From NCBI GenBank assembly GCA_937928545.1, contig CALGJQ010000036.1:62001-126000 (forward strand): 64,000 bases of DNA, given 5' to 3'. Position 1 is the first letter of the stretch, and every line of letters starts with the position of its first letter. This DNA comes from an uncultured Verrucomicrobiales bacterium (GTDB taxonomy: Bacteria > Verrucomicrobiota > Verrucomicrobiia > Verrucomicrobiales > Akkermansiaceae). Under the pieces are notes generated by a model that did no database searches, had not been told where the DNA came from, and saw only the letters and a list, made by a program, of their open reading frames with translations. Shown here in pieces: positions 33,881 to 42,430 of this stretch. Made by a program: the position numbers and the translations under genes.

Positions 33881-33911
33881 GCGCCGCGACCCGGCGCCAG
33901 AAGAAACTTCA
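33881..33911 (-). other. In-frame UGA followed by a GC hairpin
   Basis: The TGA at 33911-33909 is the only stop between two halves of one otherwise continuous reading frame. Eleven bases after it (33897-33881) is a perfect hairpin, GCGCCG-GGTCG-CGGCGC. The loop begins 18 bases after the UGA and has G at both of its first two positions. Loop position and the loop GG fit the general form of bacterial SECIS elements, but such stems arise by chance in GC-rich coding sequence. Confidence 0.45.
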
Positions 33912-35759
33912 CAAGTCAGCGGGGTCCTCGCCGGTCATAAAGCCATTGGCGACGAGGATATCCTCCCATCCATCATTGTTTATATCGACCATTCGGGAAG
34001 CCCAGGCCCAGCGCCCAAGAGTGATGCCGGCGTCTTCACTGATATCGTCAAAGCCTCCAGAGCGACCGCTGAGTAAGGTGTTTCCACGACTCATTCTAAG
34101 GAAGTGATCCCGAGTTTCTGAGGTGGCTTCCGTCATGAACTGAGATTGGGTGGTGATTCGATTGCCGGCTCCCGAGAACATGTTGCTTACGTGGATATCG
34201 GGAAATCCGTCATTGTTAGGATCACCCCAAGAGGCCGACATGCTGGGTGAGAGGTCTTCTGATCCCGTTTGCGGGGCAACATCACGAAATTTTAGTGATC
34301 CTTCATCGCTCACGTTTTCGTAGAGGTTATTTCTTCCGAAGTCGTTGGCGACATAGAGGTCGAGGTCTCCGTCGAGGTCGTAGTCAGCCCATGCTGCAGA
34401 AAGGGACCAGCGGGTGTTGTTGTGATGAAAGCCTGATTGCGTTGTTTGGTCTTCAAAGTTCCAATCTCCTAAATTTCGGAGGAAGAGGTTTTCACCGCCG
34501 TTGTTGGCATCATGCATCGGAAGGGGAATGTGATGTTTGTAGTCTCCTAGGCCGCCCCAAACGCTTCCATATCCGCACACAAATATGTCAAGAAAGCCGT
34601 CATTGTCGGGATCCGCCGCCGCCATTCCAAATGGAGCTCCCTTGGCCTTGATTTCGAAGCGCTTTGTGAAGCGGGCCGTTCCGTCGTTTTCCATGAAGAC
34701 AATTCCATTGGGAATATTTAGGACGAGATCGTTGTCGTCGTCTTGATCAAGATCGATGATCAGGACGGTTCTGGTGTCATTTAGGAAGTTGGCTCGTGAT
34801 TCTTCACTGTGATCAAGAAGTCTGCCGTCTGTGCTTTGTAAGAGGATGCGGTTGGGGATTCCTCCGGTTTGGCAAAAATAGAGGTCATCAAGTCCGTCCC
34901 CATTGAGATCACCGATGCTGAGACCATTGTATCCATTGGTAGAAACTCCTAAGTCTTTATCGACTGAGCGTATCCAATGTGGGAGTCCGCGGGAGAGCTG
35001 ATCACGGACTTCTTCTTGCGGCAGAAGAGACTCTGTGCAGTCGAGAAAGAGTCGGGATGATGAGGCCTGGCTCCGAATTTCTTGGTAGCGAATTCGCTCA
35101 ATGGATTGAATCAAGGGGAGCTCATCTCGTGTCCATTTGACGTTCCACTCGGTATTGATCTGAACGCTTTCGCCTTCTTGCTTATGTCCGTCTAAGAGAA
35201 CGATCACTTTTGTGCTTATCGAAAACTCGGAGGGATGCACGCGATAGATCTTAAACTTGGAGTGAGGGTGCTCGAACTCGTCTAGAATTTTGCCAAGAGA
35301 ATCTAAGGCTTTCGTTGGACGAGTTGTGAGACTCTTTTGTCTAGAGCTGTCGCTGGGTGCATTTTGGTCCTCTAGGACTCGGAAGCCATTTTGATGATAG
35401 GCTACGGTAAGGTCTGAGGGGAGAGGCCGGAGGAGAGTTGACTGAGCATTCGGAGTGAAGAGATTCTCGAAATTTCTATTCCCGTTTGCTGTTTTTTGGG
35501 TGAGTGATACACCTAATGTTTTGAGACGTTTTCCCGCCATGGATTCAAAAACTTCGGTATCCCAGCCATCAACTTTGGGATCAATACGATTCAGCTCCTC
35601 TTTCAGTTTTTGGCTGAATCCATTTTCAATCGCTTGGGGTGGAATGGCTTCCTTTGTTTCCGTCTCATGAGTTGGCTGGGCGGTTTCCTTGCACGAAGGA
35701 AGGAAGATGAGTCCCAGTCCGATGAGGATTGAGGTGATAGGCTGAGTGGAAAAAGTCAT
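33909..35759 (-). CDS. CRTAC-type FG-GAP lipoprotein (N-terminal part of a UGA-split protein)
   Basis: A 616-residue product from ATG 35759, with a lipobox leader (TSILIGLGLIFLPSCKE), so it is probably membrane-anchored by a lipid. After a helical N-terminal region it contains an FG-GAP/VCBS beta-propeller whose calcium-binding blades are seen in GDLNGDGLDDLYF, DLDQDDDNDLVLN, ADPDNDGFLDIFVC, DYDLDGDLDLYVAND, GDPNNDGFPDIHVSN and DINNDGWEDILVANGF. It ends ...GEDPADL at UGA 33911. The following codons continue the same family in frame, so this is the first part of the adjacent ASPIC/redoxin/TPR protein, or a recently split gene. Confidence 0.85.
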   Translation of the reverse strand: MTFSTQPITSILIGLGLIFLPSCKETAQPTHETETKEAIPPQAIENGFSQKLKEELNRIDPKVDGWDTEVFESMAGKRLKTLGVSLTQKTANGNRNFENLFTPNAQSTLLRPLPSDLTVAYHQNGFRVLEDQNAPSDSSRQKSLTTRPTKALDSLGKILDEFEHPHSKFKIYRVHPSEFSISTKVIVLLDGHKQEGESVQINTEWNVKWTRDELPLIQSIERIRYQEIRSQASSSRLFLDCTESLLPQEEVRDQLSRGLPHWIRSVDKDLGVSTNGYNGLSIGDLNGDGLDDLYFCQTGGIPNRILLQSTDGRLLDHSEESRANFLNDTRTVLIIDLDQDDDNDLVLNIPNGIVFMENDGTARFTKRFEIKAKGAPFGMAAADPDNDGFLDIFVCGYGSVWGGLGDYKHHIPLPMHDANNGGENLFLRNLGDWNFEDQTTQSGFHHNNTRWSLSAAWADYDLDGDLDLYVANDFGRNNLYENVSDEGSLKFRDVAPQTGSEDLSPSMSASWGDPNNDGFPDIHVSNMFSGAGNRITTQSQFMTEATSETRDHFLRMSRGNTLLSGRSGGFDDISEDAGITLGRWAWASRMVDINNDGWEDILVANGFMTGEDPADL

Positions 35760-35789
35760 TGAGGAGATGAAACGAGAGTGCTGGCACAA

Positions 35790-35820
35790 AAATACCCAAT
35801 CTTGAATAGATTGGGTATTT
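35790..35820 (-). terminator. Intrinsic terminator after the PEP-CTERM gene
   Basis: AAATACCCAATC and GATTGGGTATTT form a perfect 12-base stem around TTGAATA. On the minus strand the stem is followed by a T-run (TTTTTG), the standard form of an intrinsic terminator. It lies just past the stop of the PEP-CTERM gene and before the CRTAC gene start, separating the two transcription units. Confidence 0.75.
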
Positions 35821-35851
35821 GAAAAAATAAAGATATCGCGCTTTTGGCTGA

Positions 35852-36649
35852 CTACCTTCTGCGTCTGCGAAGGAGGCAGAGACTTCCTAAGCCAGCAAGA
35901 AGAGCTGAGGTTGGCTCAGGAACTTCTGAGAAGCTCGCGCCAAAGTTACCGATAACGATTTGCTCGTCACCTACTTGTTCTGAAGCGCCATTTCCATCCG
36001 TCAACTTCCCGATGATTTCGATGGTCACTGTGCCAGCACCGGAAACTGCGATGTTGTCGAAGGCTGGATCAGCGCCGAGGTCGTAGAGAGCGTCGTGGCC
36101 CCATCCATCCATTCGAGTGCTAATAAATTCGCTGCCATTGGTATCAGTGTCGGCCCAGCCTTCAAGGATCACGCTGGCAGGCGCGCTACTTAAGTAAGTG
36201 CCGACATCTAAGGGGGCACCTCCATCACGGTCTCTTGCAGTGAGATCAACGTTGATGACCGTGGTGCCATTGATTTTGACTTCTATCCCGTCGTTATGAG
36301 TGTGGTCAATACCTCCTCCTGCTCCGACGATGAGTTTGTCGATGCTTACTTCATCGAAGGCGGCCAAGCCCGTGAGCGTGATGGTCGCCGTAGAGGACAG
36401 GCCAGTGATCTCCTGCATAAAAAGACGGTCGCCTGTGACTGAACTGTGAGTGGCTTTGATGTCAACAAAGGTGTGACTCCCACCTGGGTCAGTGGTTTCC
36501 CAGCCTCCTTGAGTCCATGACCCAAGGACTTTTGAGGTCACAGAACCACCAGTGATGGTGTCTGTCACCCAGTCGGTTTCGAATGTGGCAACCACTGCTG
36601 CGTTTGTTGCTCCTGTGGCGAGAGCGAGTGTCATTAGTGTGTATTTCAT
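35852..36649 (-). CDS. PEP-CTERM sorting-signal protein
   Basis: A 265-residue secreted protein. The N-terminal signal peptide is MKYTLMTLALATGATNA. The C-terminus is the PEP-CTERM tripartite signal: VPEP (EVPEPTSALLAG), a hydrophobic stretch, and the basic end LLRRRRR. Family members are recognised by an exosortase and anchored or released with exopolysaccharide. The body is Thr/Ser/Gly/Asp-rich and has no catalytic domain that I recognise. ATG 36649 is used as start. No exosortase is in the window. Confidence 0.88.
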   Translation of the reverse strand: MKYTLMTLALATGATNAAVVATFETDWVTDTITGGSVTSKVLGSWTQGGWETTDPGGSHTFVDIKATHSSVTGDRLFMQEITGLSSTATITLTGLAAFDEVSIDKLIVGAGGGIDHTHNDGIEVKINGTTVINVDLTARDRDGGAPLDVGTYLSSAPASVILEGWADTDTNGSEFISTRMDGWGHDALYDLGADPAFDNIAVSGAGTVTIEIIGKLTDGNGASEQVGDEQIVIGNFGASFSEVPEPTSALLAGLGSLCLLRRRRR

Positions 36650-36815
36650 AAGATTCCAATGACTCTCGCAGCCTAGGAAGAGCAATTCAACTGAAAAGGT
36701 GGCTTTTATGATCGGAGTTGTCGGGTTCTCGAAAGAAAAAATTCAGGGGTGGGAGGCAACTGGTTGACGAGCAATGCAGTAGGCTTTTCAGCGGACACCG
36801 TGGCGTTCGCATTTT

Positions 36816-38042
36816 TTGTTTAGGGATGAGATTAGGAAAGCGATTGACCGAGAGGGAGAGGTGGGGTCTTGTTGCGAAATAATGTTGGAGCGACTGGGAA
36901 AGCACTTTGATAATTTGAGGAAAGAGACCCTGCGGGAGCCAGTGGAAGGTGGCTTTATCAAATATCCTTACGGGGTGCCGGCGGGGTTTTATGATCAACT
37001 GTGGGATTGGGATGGTTTCTTTATTTGTCGGCATTTGGCGGATCGGCCGGATGAGCCCAAGCCGGAGTATTTTCAGTATTGGGTTCTCAATTTCCTCTCG
37101 GCCTATCGTGAGGTGGGGTATCCGCCGGGTTGTGTGACGAATGAGAAGCCGGAAACGGAGCGGCGGGGGTTTTCGTTAAAACCCTTTATGGCGCAGGCGG
37201 CCTTGCATGGGTCGGGGGAGGGATTCGAGTGGTTGCGGGAGAGCTTTGATGAAATTGTTGAGATCGTCACGAGGCGGGAGAAGAGCAATCGGGATGAAGC
37301 GACGGGGCTCTATTTCTGGGATGATGCGATGCAGTCGGGGGCGGATAACAATGCGGCTGATTCTAATTTGCCGGAGCTGAAGGGCTTGTTTTTGTCCTGC
37401 GATCTCAATGCTTTTCAATTTCAAGAGTATGATGCCTTGGCGCGGATTGCGGAAGAGTTAGGGGAAGATGGTGCGCGTTTTCGGGCGGAGGCGGAATCGA
37501 TCAAGGCGGGGATGCAGGAGCATCTTTGGAATGAGACGCTGGGATCCTTTGATAATCGTCGACGCGATACGGGGGCTTTCGTGAACTGTGTGAGCTATTC
37601 GTGTTTTGTGCCGCTGTGGGCGGGGCTGGCGAGCAAGGAACAGGCGGCTTCGATGGTGACGAGCTATCTTTTGAACGAAGATCACCTCATGACGCAGTGG
37701 GGTGCGCGGAGTCTCTCGAAACAGGACCGGGCTTATAATAACGTCAACATCATCATCCCGTATTCAAACTGGTGCGGGCCGATTTGGCCGATCGCGAACT
37801 ACTTTTACTTTTGTGCGCTCAAGAATTATGGTTTCGAGGCTGAAGCGAAAGAGCTAGCGGAGCGATTGGCGGGATTAGTGCTGGCAGATCTGGATGCGAT
37901 CGGGTCGATGCATGAGAACTATTGTGCTGAGACTGGAAAGCCATTGGCCCCTTCGATCGACCAAGCTCCGCGCTTTGTGGAGGGGGGCTTTATTGGGTGG
38001 AACTTGCTGGTGCAGGATTTGCTGGAGCAGTCGGCTTCGTAG
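36816..38042 (+). CDS. (alpha/alpha)6-barrel glycoside hydrolase (MGH1/trehalase-like)
   Basis: A 408-residue cytoplasmic-looking enzyme of the GH15/37/63 barrel group. Typical segments are AGFYDQLWDWDGFFICRHL near 56-74, SGADNN with the candidate catalytic acid D177, IPYSNWCGPIWPIANYFYF, and MHENYCAETGKP near the candidate base glutamate. Such proteins trim glucosyl or mannosyl ends of small glycans or glycogen-like chains. The start is uncertain: TTG 36816 gives the N-terminus MFRDEIRKAI; ATG 36882 would be shorter. Its 3' end overlaps the deacetylase gene by 53 bases. Confidence 0.75.
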   Translation: MFRDEIRKAIDREGEVGSCCEIMLERLGKHFDNLRKETLREPVEGGFIKYPYGVPAGFYDQLWDWDGFFICRHLADRPDEPKPEYFQYWVLNFLSAYREVGYPPGCVTNEKPETERRGFSLKPFMAQAALHGSGEGFEWLRESFDEIVEIVTRREKSNRDEATGLYFWDDAMQSGADNNAADSNLPELKGLFLSCDLNAFQFQEYDALARIAEELGEDGARFRAEAESIKAGMQEHLWNETLGSFDNRRRDTGAFVNCVSYSCFVPLWAGLASKEQAASMVTSYLLNEDHLMTQWGARSLSKQDRAYNNVNIIIPYSNWCGPIWPIANYFYFCALKNYGFEAEAKELAERLAGLVLADLDAIGSMHENYCAETGKPLAPSIDQAPRFVEGGFIGWNLLVQDLLEQSAS

Positions 38043-39126
38043 GATGTGCGTCGAGGTGCTTTAAGACGCCTTTTTTGATCTTCGACCAAGTCTTGGTGTG
38101 GAAGAGGGCGATGGGTTGCTCGGCGATGCCGTAAGGGCCTTGGCGGACGCCGTAGCGTTTTCCTTTTTTGGCGGCTTGGAGTGATTTGTAAGCTTGGGTG
38201 GAGCTGCCGTTATCGAAGTCTTTAGAATCCTGTGTTTCTCCGAGGGAGATGAGGCCGAATTCGGTGAAGAGCTTATCAAGCTCGGCCTTGGCGGTTTTGT
38301 CCCGAGGTTCGGCAAGAAAGGGGAAGCGGAAGTAGCGAAGGCGGGGGAGGTCGGGGCGCTCGGCGGCGTAGGCTTCTTCGAGACATTCTTCGATGAAGCG
38401 GATGCCGACGAAGCACATTTCCATTTTAGAGGTCCCTTTTTTGAAGCGGGACATGTTTTGGTGGAAGGCAGTATGGTTGAAGACCTCGCAGATGTAGAGG
38501 TCGCCTTTTTTCAGTCTGAGGAGTTCTCTGACGCCGGTGATGAAGGCGGCGCGTTGCGAGTTGAGGAGTTCGAGAACGAGTTCCTTTTGTTTTGCTTGGT
38601 CGGAGGTGCGCCGGAGGATGATATCGAGTGATTTCTCGGAAACAGCGGGGACGTTGGCAAAGAAGATGGCGCGGACTCCACGTTTTTGCAGGTCTTTGGC
38701 GATGTCCATGGCGCTGGAGTGACCGCGATCGGTGGGGAGGATTTGGTCGTCGAAGGTGAGGATAGCCCGGTGAGCTTGTTGCTCCTCGCCGATCATGACG
38801 GTGCGCTGGATAAGGCGGCGGTAGGAGCCGGTGGGCTTATCGCCAACGCGGCCGAGATTGTAGCCTTTTTGAAAGAGTTTTTCGGGATCAGAAGCTGGGG
38901 AGATTTTAGGAACGGCCGGGACAACTGGGACGGCGGGTTCTTCCGGTTTTTTGGGCATCTCTTCCGCTTCCTCGATGACGATGGCTTTTGGGATTTCCTC
39001 CGTGGCCGGGATCGTGGGAGTTGTTTCCGTGCCAGGTGCGGGGTCTGCGGGAGCGGGCGGCTCGAGAGGAGGGACTTCCTGAGCGGGTAAAAGGCTCAGC
39101 GTGAGAATGTAAATTAGGGGTTTCAT
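37990..39126 (-). CDS. Polysaccharide deacetylase family protein
   Basis: A 378-residue secreted protein with a signal peptide (MKPLIYILTLSLLPAQE) and a proline/glutamate-rich linker of about 60 residues. A NodB-like domain follows: TFDD with D126 and D127, the metal-binding H218-TAF-H222 motif, and RFPF. It probably removes acetyl groups from peptidoglycan or an exopolysaccharide. The terminal 53 bases overlap the convergent glycoside hydrolase gene. It directly adjoins the next gene upstream (zero-base gap), so the two are co-transcribed. Confidence 0.82.
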   Translation of the reverse strand: MKPLIYILTLSLLPAQEVPPLEPPAPADPAPGTETTPTIPATEEIPKAIVIEEAEEMPKKPEEPAVPVVPAVPKISPASDPEKLFQKGYNLGRVGDKPTGSYRRLIQRTVMIGEEQQAHRAILTFDDQILPTDRGHSSAMDIAKDLQKRGVRAIFFANVPAVSEKSLDIILRRTSDQAKQKELVLELLNSQRAAFITGVRELLRLKKGDLYICEVFNHTAFHQNMSRFKKGTSKMEMCFVGIRFIEECLEEAYAAERPDLPRLRYFRFPFLAEPRDKTAKAELDKLFTEFGLISLGETQDSKDFDNGSSTQAYKSLQAAKKGKRYGVRQGPYGIAEQPIALFHTKTWSKIKKGVLKHLDAHPTKPTAPANPAPASSTQ

Positions 39127-40053
39127 TTACTCGGTTTCTTCAGCTTCTTCTTCGGCGGATTTTCCTTCGATGAGCCTTGTGAATTGTTTGATCCACTTGG
39201 GTGCTGATTTATGGGTGAGATTTTTTTCAAGATGCGCAAGCATGCGGAGCGCGGCTGCTCTTTGATCGCCGTGATCGAAAAGGTCAATCTCCATGCTCCA
39301 GGTGAGGTCTTGGCGACCTTCGGCAAGCCACTTTTCGAAGGCGGGCTTGCGGTCTTTGTCAGCACTGGCCTCGTTGGTCCATTGTTCCAAGAGGAGGCCT
39401 TCGTGTTCGATTCGCTTGAGCCATCCTTTGCGCAGGGCGTCGAGAGTTTTGGTGCTGCGGAGGGGGGGGAGGATGATTTGGTCGTAGATTTGCTCGATCT
39501 CGAGGGGTGAATCTGGGAGCTGGTCGACCTCGACATCGTCGATTTCATAAGCCTTAGCGAAGATGGATTCGAGGACAGGGCTTTTGAGGACTTGTTGCTG
39601 ATCTTTGAGGTCTTCGGCATCGCGAAGGATGGCTTCGATCATGCTGATGCTTTGAGAGGAGAGAGAGGTGAGGTCCTTGCTTTGGGTTGCTTCAAGGCTG
39701 AGGACGAGCCAGTTGAGTTGGTGGCGGAGAGCGAGGCGGAAGCCTGGGCTATCTGTTCTTTCCTTGTGGCGATTCTTCCAATCGCGGAACTCGCTGGCCT
39801 TTTTTGCGAGGTCGGTGTAGCGGACTTTTTCGACACAGTCGAGGTAGAGGGAGTGAGCGGCGGCTGAGCTTTCGCGGGCTTTTTTGAAGGCGGCGAGGGC
39901 GACGCCGTAGCGTCCTTTTACGGTGCTGTCGGATCCTTCTTGGATGACCTTAAGTTTCTCGAGAAGGAGTTCTCGGTCGATATCACTCAGGGGTTTTTCT
40001 TGCCCGAGGAGGGGTTGGGCAACGAGGAGAGCGAGAGCGGCGAGACGTTTCAT
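39127..40053 (-). CDS. Secreted uncharacterised helical protein
   Basis: A 308-residue protein with a signal peptide (MKRLAALALLVAQPLLGQ), rich in helices and charged residues, probably a periplasmic scaffold. No known domain is recognised. Its stop TAA touches the deacetylase start (cat 39124-39126, TAA 39129-39127), a tight operon link that suggests a shared cell-wall or secreted-polysaccharide role. ATG 40053 is used; a longer in-frame start at 40107 is possible but would hide the signal peptide. Confidence 0.7.
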   Translation of the reverse strand: MKRLAALALLVAQPLLGQEKPLSDIDRELLLEKLKVIQEGSDSTVKGRYGVALAAFKKARESSAAAHSLYLDCVEKVRYTDLAKKASEFRDWKNRHKERTDSPGFRLALRHQLNWLVLSLEATQSKDLTSLSSQSISMIEAILRDAEDLKDQQQVLKSPVLESIFAKAYEIDDVEVDQLPDSPLEIEQIYDQIILPPLRSTKTLDALRKGWLKRIEHEGLLLEQWTNEASADKDRKPAFEKWLAEGRQDLTWSMEIDLFDHGDQRAAALRMLAHLEKNLTHKSAPKWIKQFTRLIEGKSAEEEAEETE

Positions 40054-40061
40054 TGGGAAAT

Positions 40062-42314
40062 CTAGCGGGTGTGAGATGGAGCTTTTAGCAATGCTCCTGA
40101 ATTCCAATAGATGGTTTTGTTAACTTTGTCGAAGTTGTATTTTCCGGAGCGATTGCAGGAAGGGCGGTCTTTGAAGTGTTGGCTGACGGCTTTACGGTAT
40201 TGGGCCTTGTCGGGCATGGACTTACGGGAGGGGTCGAGGTAGAGGCCGATTTTTTGGAACGGGATTTTTGGGAGCCAAGTGGGTGGATTTTTCTTGGGGC
40301 GGAAGTCGAGGTGATCGGGGTTTTGGAAAAGTTCGCTAGGATCGATGGTGCGGGAGTTTTCGAAGGTGAGAGCGCCTTTTGGGACCATGGGGTGGCCATA
40401 GGTGAGTCCGCTGTTGGGGGAGAATTTGGGGTGGTCGGGTGTGCGGCTTTCGTTCATTTGGGAACCGAGGGTGTTGGTGACTTTGTTTTCGATGGGGAGG
40501 AAGCGTCGCTCGTCTGGCTGGTTCATGACTTTGGCGAAGACGGGGTATTTGGTCCACGGAGATTTGTTCCAGCCCTTTTGGCCGACGACTTTTTCGCAGC
40601 GCCAGAGGTAGTCGTGTTTGTCGCCGCGTTTGAGTTCGCCTGTTTCGAATTTTGAGAGGTTGGCGATGCGTTGTTTGACATTACCGATGACGCGGATCCA
40701 GACTCCGTAGTTCCCTTTCATGAAGATGTTGCCATCGATTTTGTGGCCGCTGCCGCCGTTGATGGCGAGGGATCCGTGGCCGGCTTTGTAGAAGATGTTT
40801 TCGATGATTTCGCGGCCGGAGTCGTGGTCGTCGAGCATGATGCCGGAGCGGGTCATGAGTCCGTCGGTGGACATGATGTGGTGGATGAAGTTGTGCTGGA
40901 TGCGGGTGCCGTAGCCCCAGAATTCGGCACCGGAGTAGAGGGTTGCACCGTCGCCTTCTTCGAATCCGATGTTGAAAAATTCGTTTTGCTCGATGAGGTG
41001 GTCGTTTCCCTTGAAGATGAGGGCTTGGCCGGGGAGGTTGTGCATGAGGTTGTTGCGGAAGAGGTTGCCGGTGCCGCTGAGGCCGACGGTGGGGGCGACG
41101 CCGGTGAGCTTATCGAGGTAGAAGTGGCAGTTTGAGATTTCGTTTTTGCCGGGAGTGATTTCTTTTTCGTTGGCGCGGCCTCCGGTGAGGCGAGCGAAGC
41201 GGGTGACGTCGTAAACATCACAGGCGTGGGCGCGGTTGCTGGTGCCACTGATTGAGAGGGCGGTGGCGGTGGAGTTGCGGAGGGTGAAGCCGTTGATGGA
41301 GCAATTTGAGCCGCCGGAGATTTCTACGATGTCACCTTTGACGACGCCTTGGACGGTGAGGCCGTGGAAGTGGAGGTTTTGGGTGTTCTTAAGACGGAGG
41401 AAGCCATGGGCGGTGGCGACGACGAGGCGGGAGGATTTGGTGAGAGGTGAAGTTGGCCAAAGGTAGAGGGCTTTTTCTTTGGGGTCGAAGAACCATTCGC
41501 CGGGGGAGTCGATCTCGCAAAGGAGGTGGAAGACGGCGTGGCGGGACTGGAAGTCCTCGATCATGTGTTTGAGGCCGTAGCGGGATTCGGTGAGGAATTG
41601 AAGGTGGCCGTTTTCGGGGTCGACGGAGCGGAGGGGAATGGTTTCGCGATACCATTGAGCGCTGAGGTAGCCGTAGCTGAGGGCGCGGCGATGGGTTTCG
41701 ATTTCCTGCTGCCATTGGGACCAAGAGCCGGCGGGTTTTTCGAGGAAGGTGAAGGTGGCTCCGTTTGGTTTTTCCCAAGTGCCTTTGACGGGGGATTTTT
41801 GGAAGCGGGTGGGCTCGTCTTCGTGGATCAGTTTTGTGGCGTGAGCGAAGCCGACGTTGGGGAAGCGGGAGGGGTGGAGGAGGTCATTGCCCTGCATGAT
41901 GAGGGCGCCGATGGGGGATCGGTTTGAAAGAGTTTTGGCGATGGTGGGATCGGTGATGGGGATGCGGATCACTTTGCCGAGGGCGGCGGCGGAGAGTTTT
42001 TTGGGGTCGTTGACGGGGGCGAATTGGTCAAGGGAAATGGGCATGGAGCCATCGAAGATGACTTTTCCTTTTGCGCGGTAGGTGATGGGGAATTCGGCGC
42101 TGCCGCCGTCTTTGGGGCCGAATTGAGTGGCCTTGTGGAAGGGGTAGATGCCTGGATTTATGGTGACTTGGACGGGACGGTCTTTAGAGAGAGTCTGGAT
42201 TTGGAGGCGGGCGGCTTCGAGGGTGGGGAAGCCGTCCTTGCCGACGGTAAGTTGATGTGGGGAGGCGAAGCTAAGGCCGGAAAGTGAGAGAAGAAGTGAG
42301 CAAATTTTCTGCAT
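40062..42314 (-). CDS. Secreted right-handed parallel beta-helix protein
   Basis: A 750-residue protein with a signal peptide (MQKICSLLLSLSGLSFAS), then a first block that matches polysaccharide-lyase-type beta-helix proteins: GFPTLEAARLQIQTLSKDRP and TINPGIYPFHKATQFGPKDG. Many imperfect turns follow, with asparagine-rich ladders (NLHFHGLTVQG, NEFFNIGFEEGDGATLYSG). A pectate-lyase-like or other carbohydrate-active role is probable; the catalytic site is not clear. The C-terminus has a separate segment with several cysteines. It precedes the deacetylase/helical pair and likely shares their transcript. Confidence 0.82.
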   Translation of the reverse strand: MQKICSLLLSLSGLSFASPHQLTVGKDGFPTLEAARLQIQTLSKDRPVQVTINPGIYPFHKATQFGPKDGGSAEFPITYRAKGKVIFDGSMPISLDQFAPVNDPKKLSAAALGKVIRIPITDPTIAKTLSNRSPIGALIMQGNDLLHPSRFPNVGFAHATKLIHEDEPTRFQKSPVKGTWEKPNGATFTFLEKPAGSWSQWQQEIETHRRALSYGYLSAQWYRETIPLRSVDPENGHLQFLTESRYGLKHMIEDFQSRHAVFHLLCEIDSPGEWFFDPKEKALYLWPTSPLTKSSRLVVATAHGFLRLKNTQNLHFHGLTVQGVVKGDIVEISGGSNCSINGFTLRNSTATALSISGTSNRAHACDVYDVTRFARLTGGRANEKEITPGKNEISNCHFYLDKLTGVAPTVGLSGTGNLFRNNLMHNLPGQALIFKGNDHLIEQNEFFNIGFEEGDGATLYSGAEFWGYGTRIQHNFIHHIMSTDGLMTRSGIMLDDHDSGREIIENIFYKAGHGSLAINGGSGHKIDGNIFMKGNYGVWIRVIGNVKQRIANLSKFETGELKRGDKHDYLWRCEKVVGQKGWNKSPWTKYPVFAKVMNQPDERRFLPIENKVTNTLGSQMNESRTPDHPKFSPNSGLTYGHPMVPKGALTFENSRTIDPSELFQNPDHLDFRPKKNPPTWLPKIPFQKIGLYLDPSRKSMPDKAQYRKAVSQHFKDRPSCNRSGKYNFDKVNKTIYWNSGALLKAPSHTR

Positions 42315-42366
42315 GAAGCAGTTACGGGGGGACAGAGAGAATCTGTCAGACAAATTCTTGCAGGAA

Positions 42367-42419
42367 GGACACTTTGGAAAGTGTCCTGCGAAATGTTGGC
42401 GACGCTCTGGAGAGCGTCG
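42367..42419. repeat. Tandem pair of palindromes with GG apex
   Basis: Two perfect 9-base inverted repeats, each with a two-base GG loop, lie 14 bases apart: GGACACTTT-GG-AAAGTGTCC (42367-42386) and CGACGCTCT-GG-AGAGCGTCG (42400-42419). They sit in the gap between yidC (stop at 42431) and the beta-helix gene. Their shared architecture suggests a REP-like repeat family; a terminator role is possible but no T-run follows. Confidence 0.7.
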
Positions 42420-42430
42420 TTCCTTGCTGA

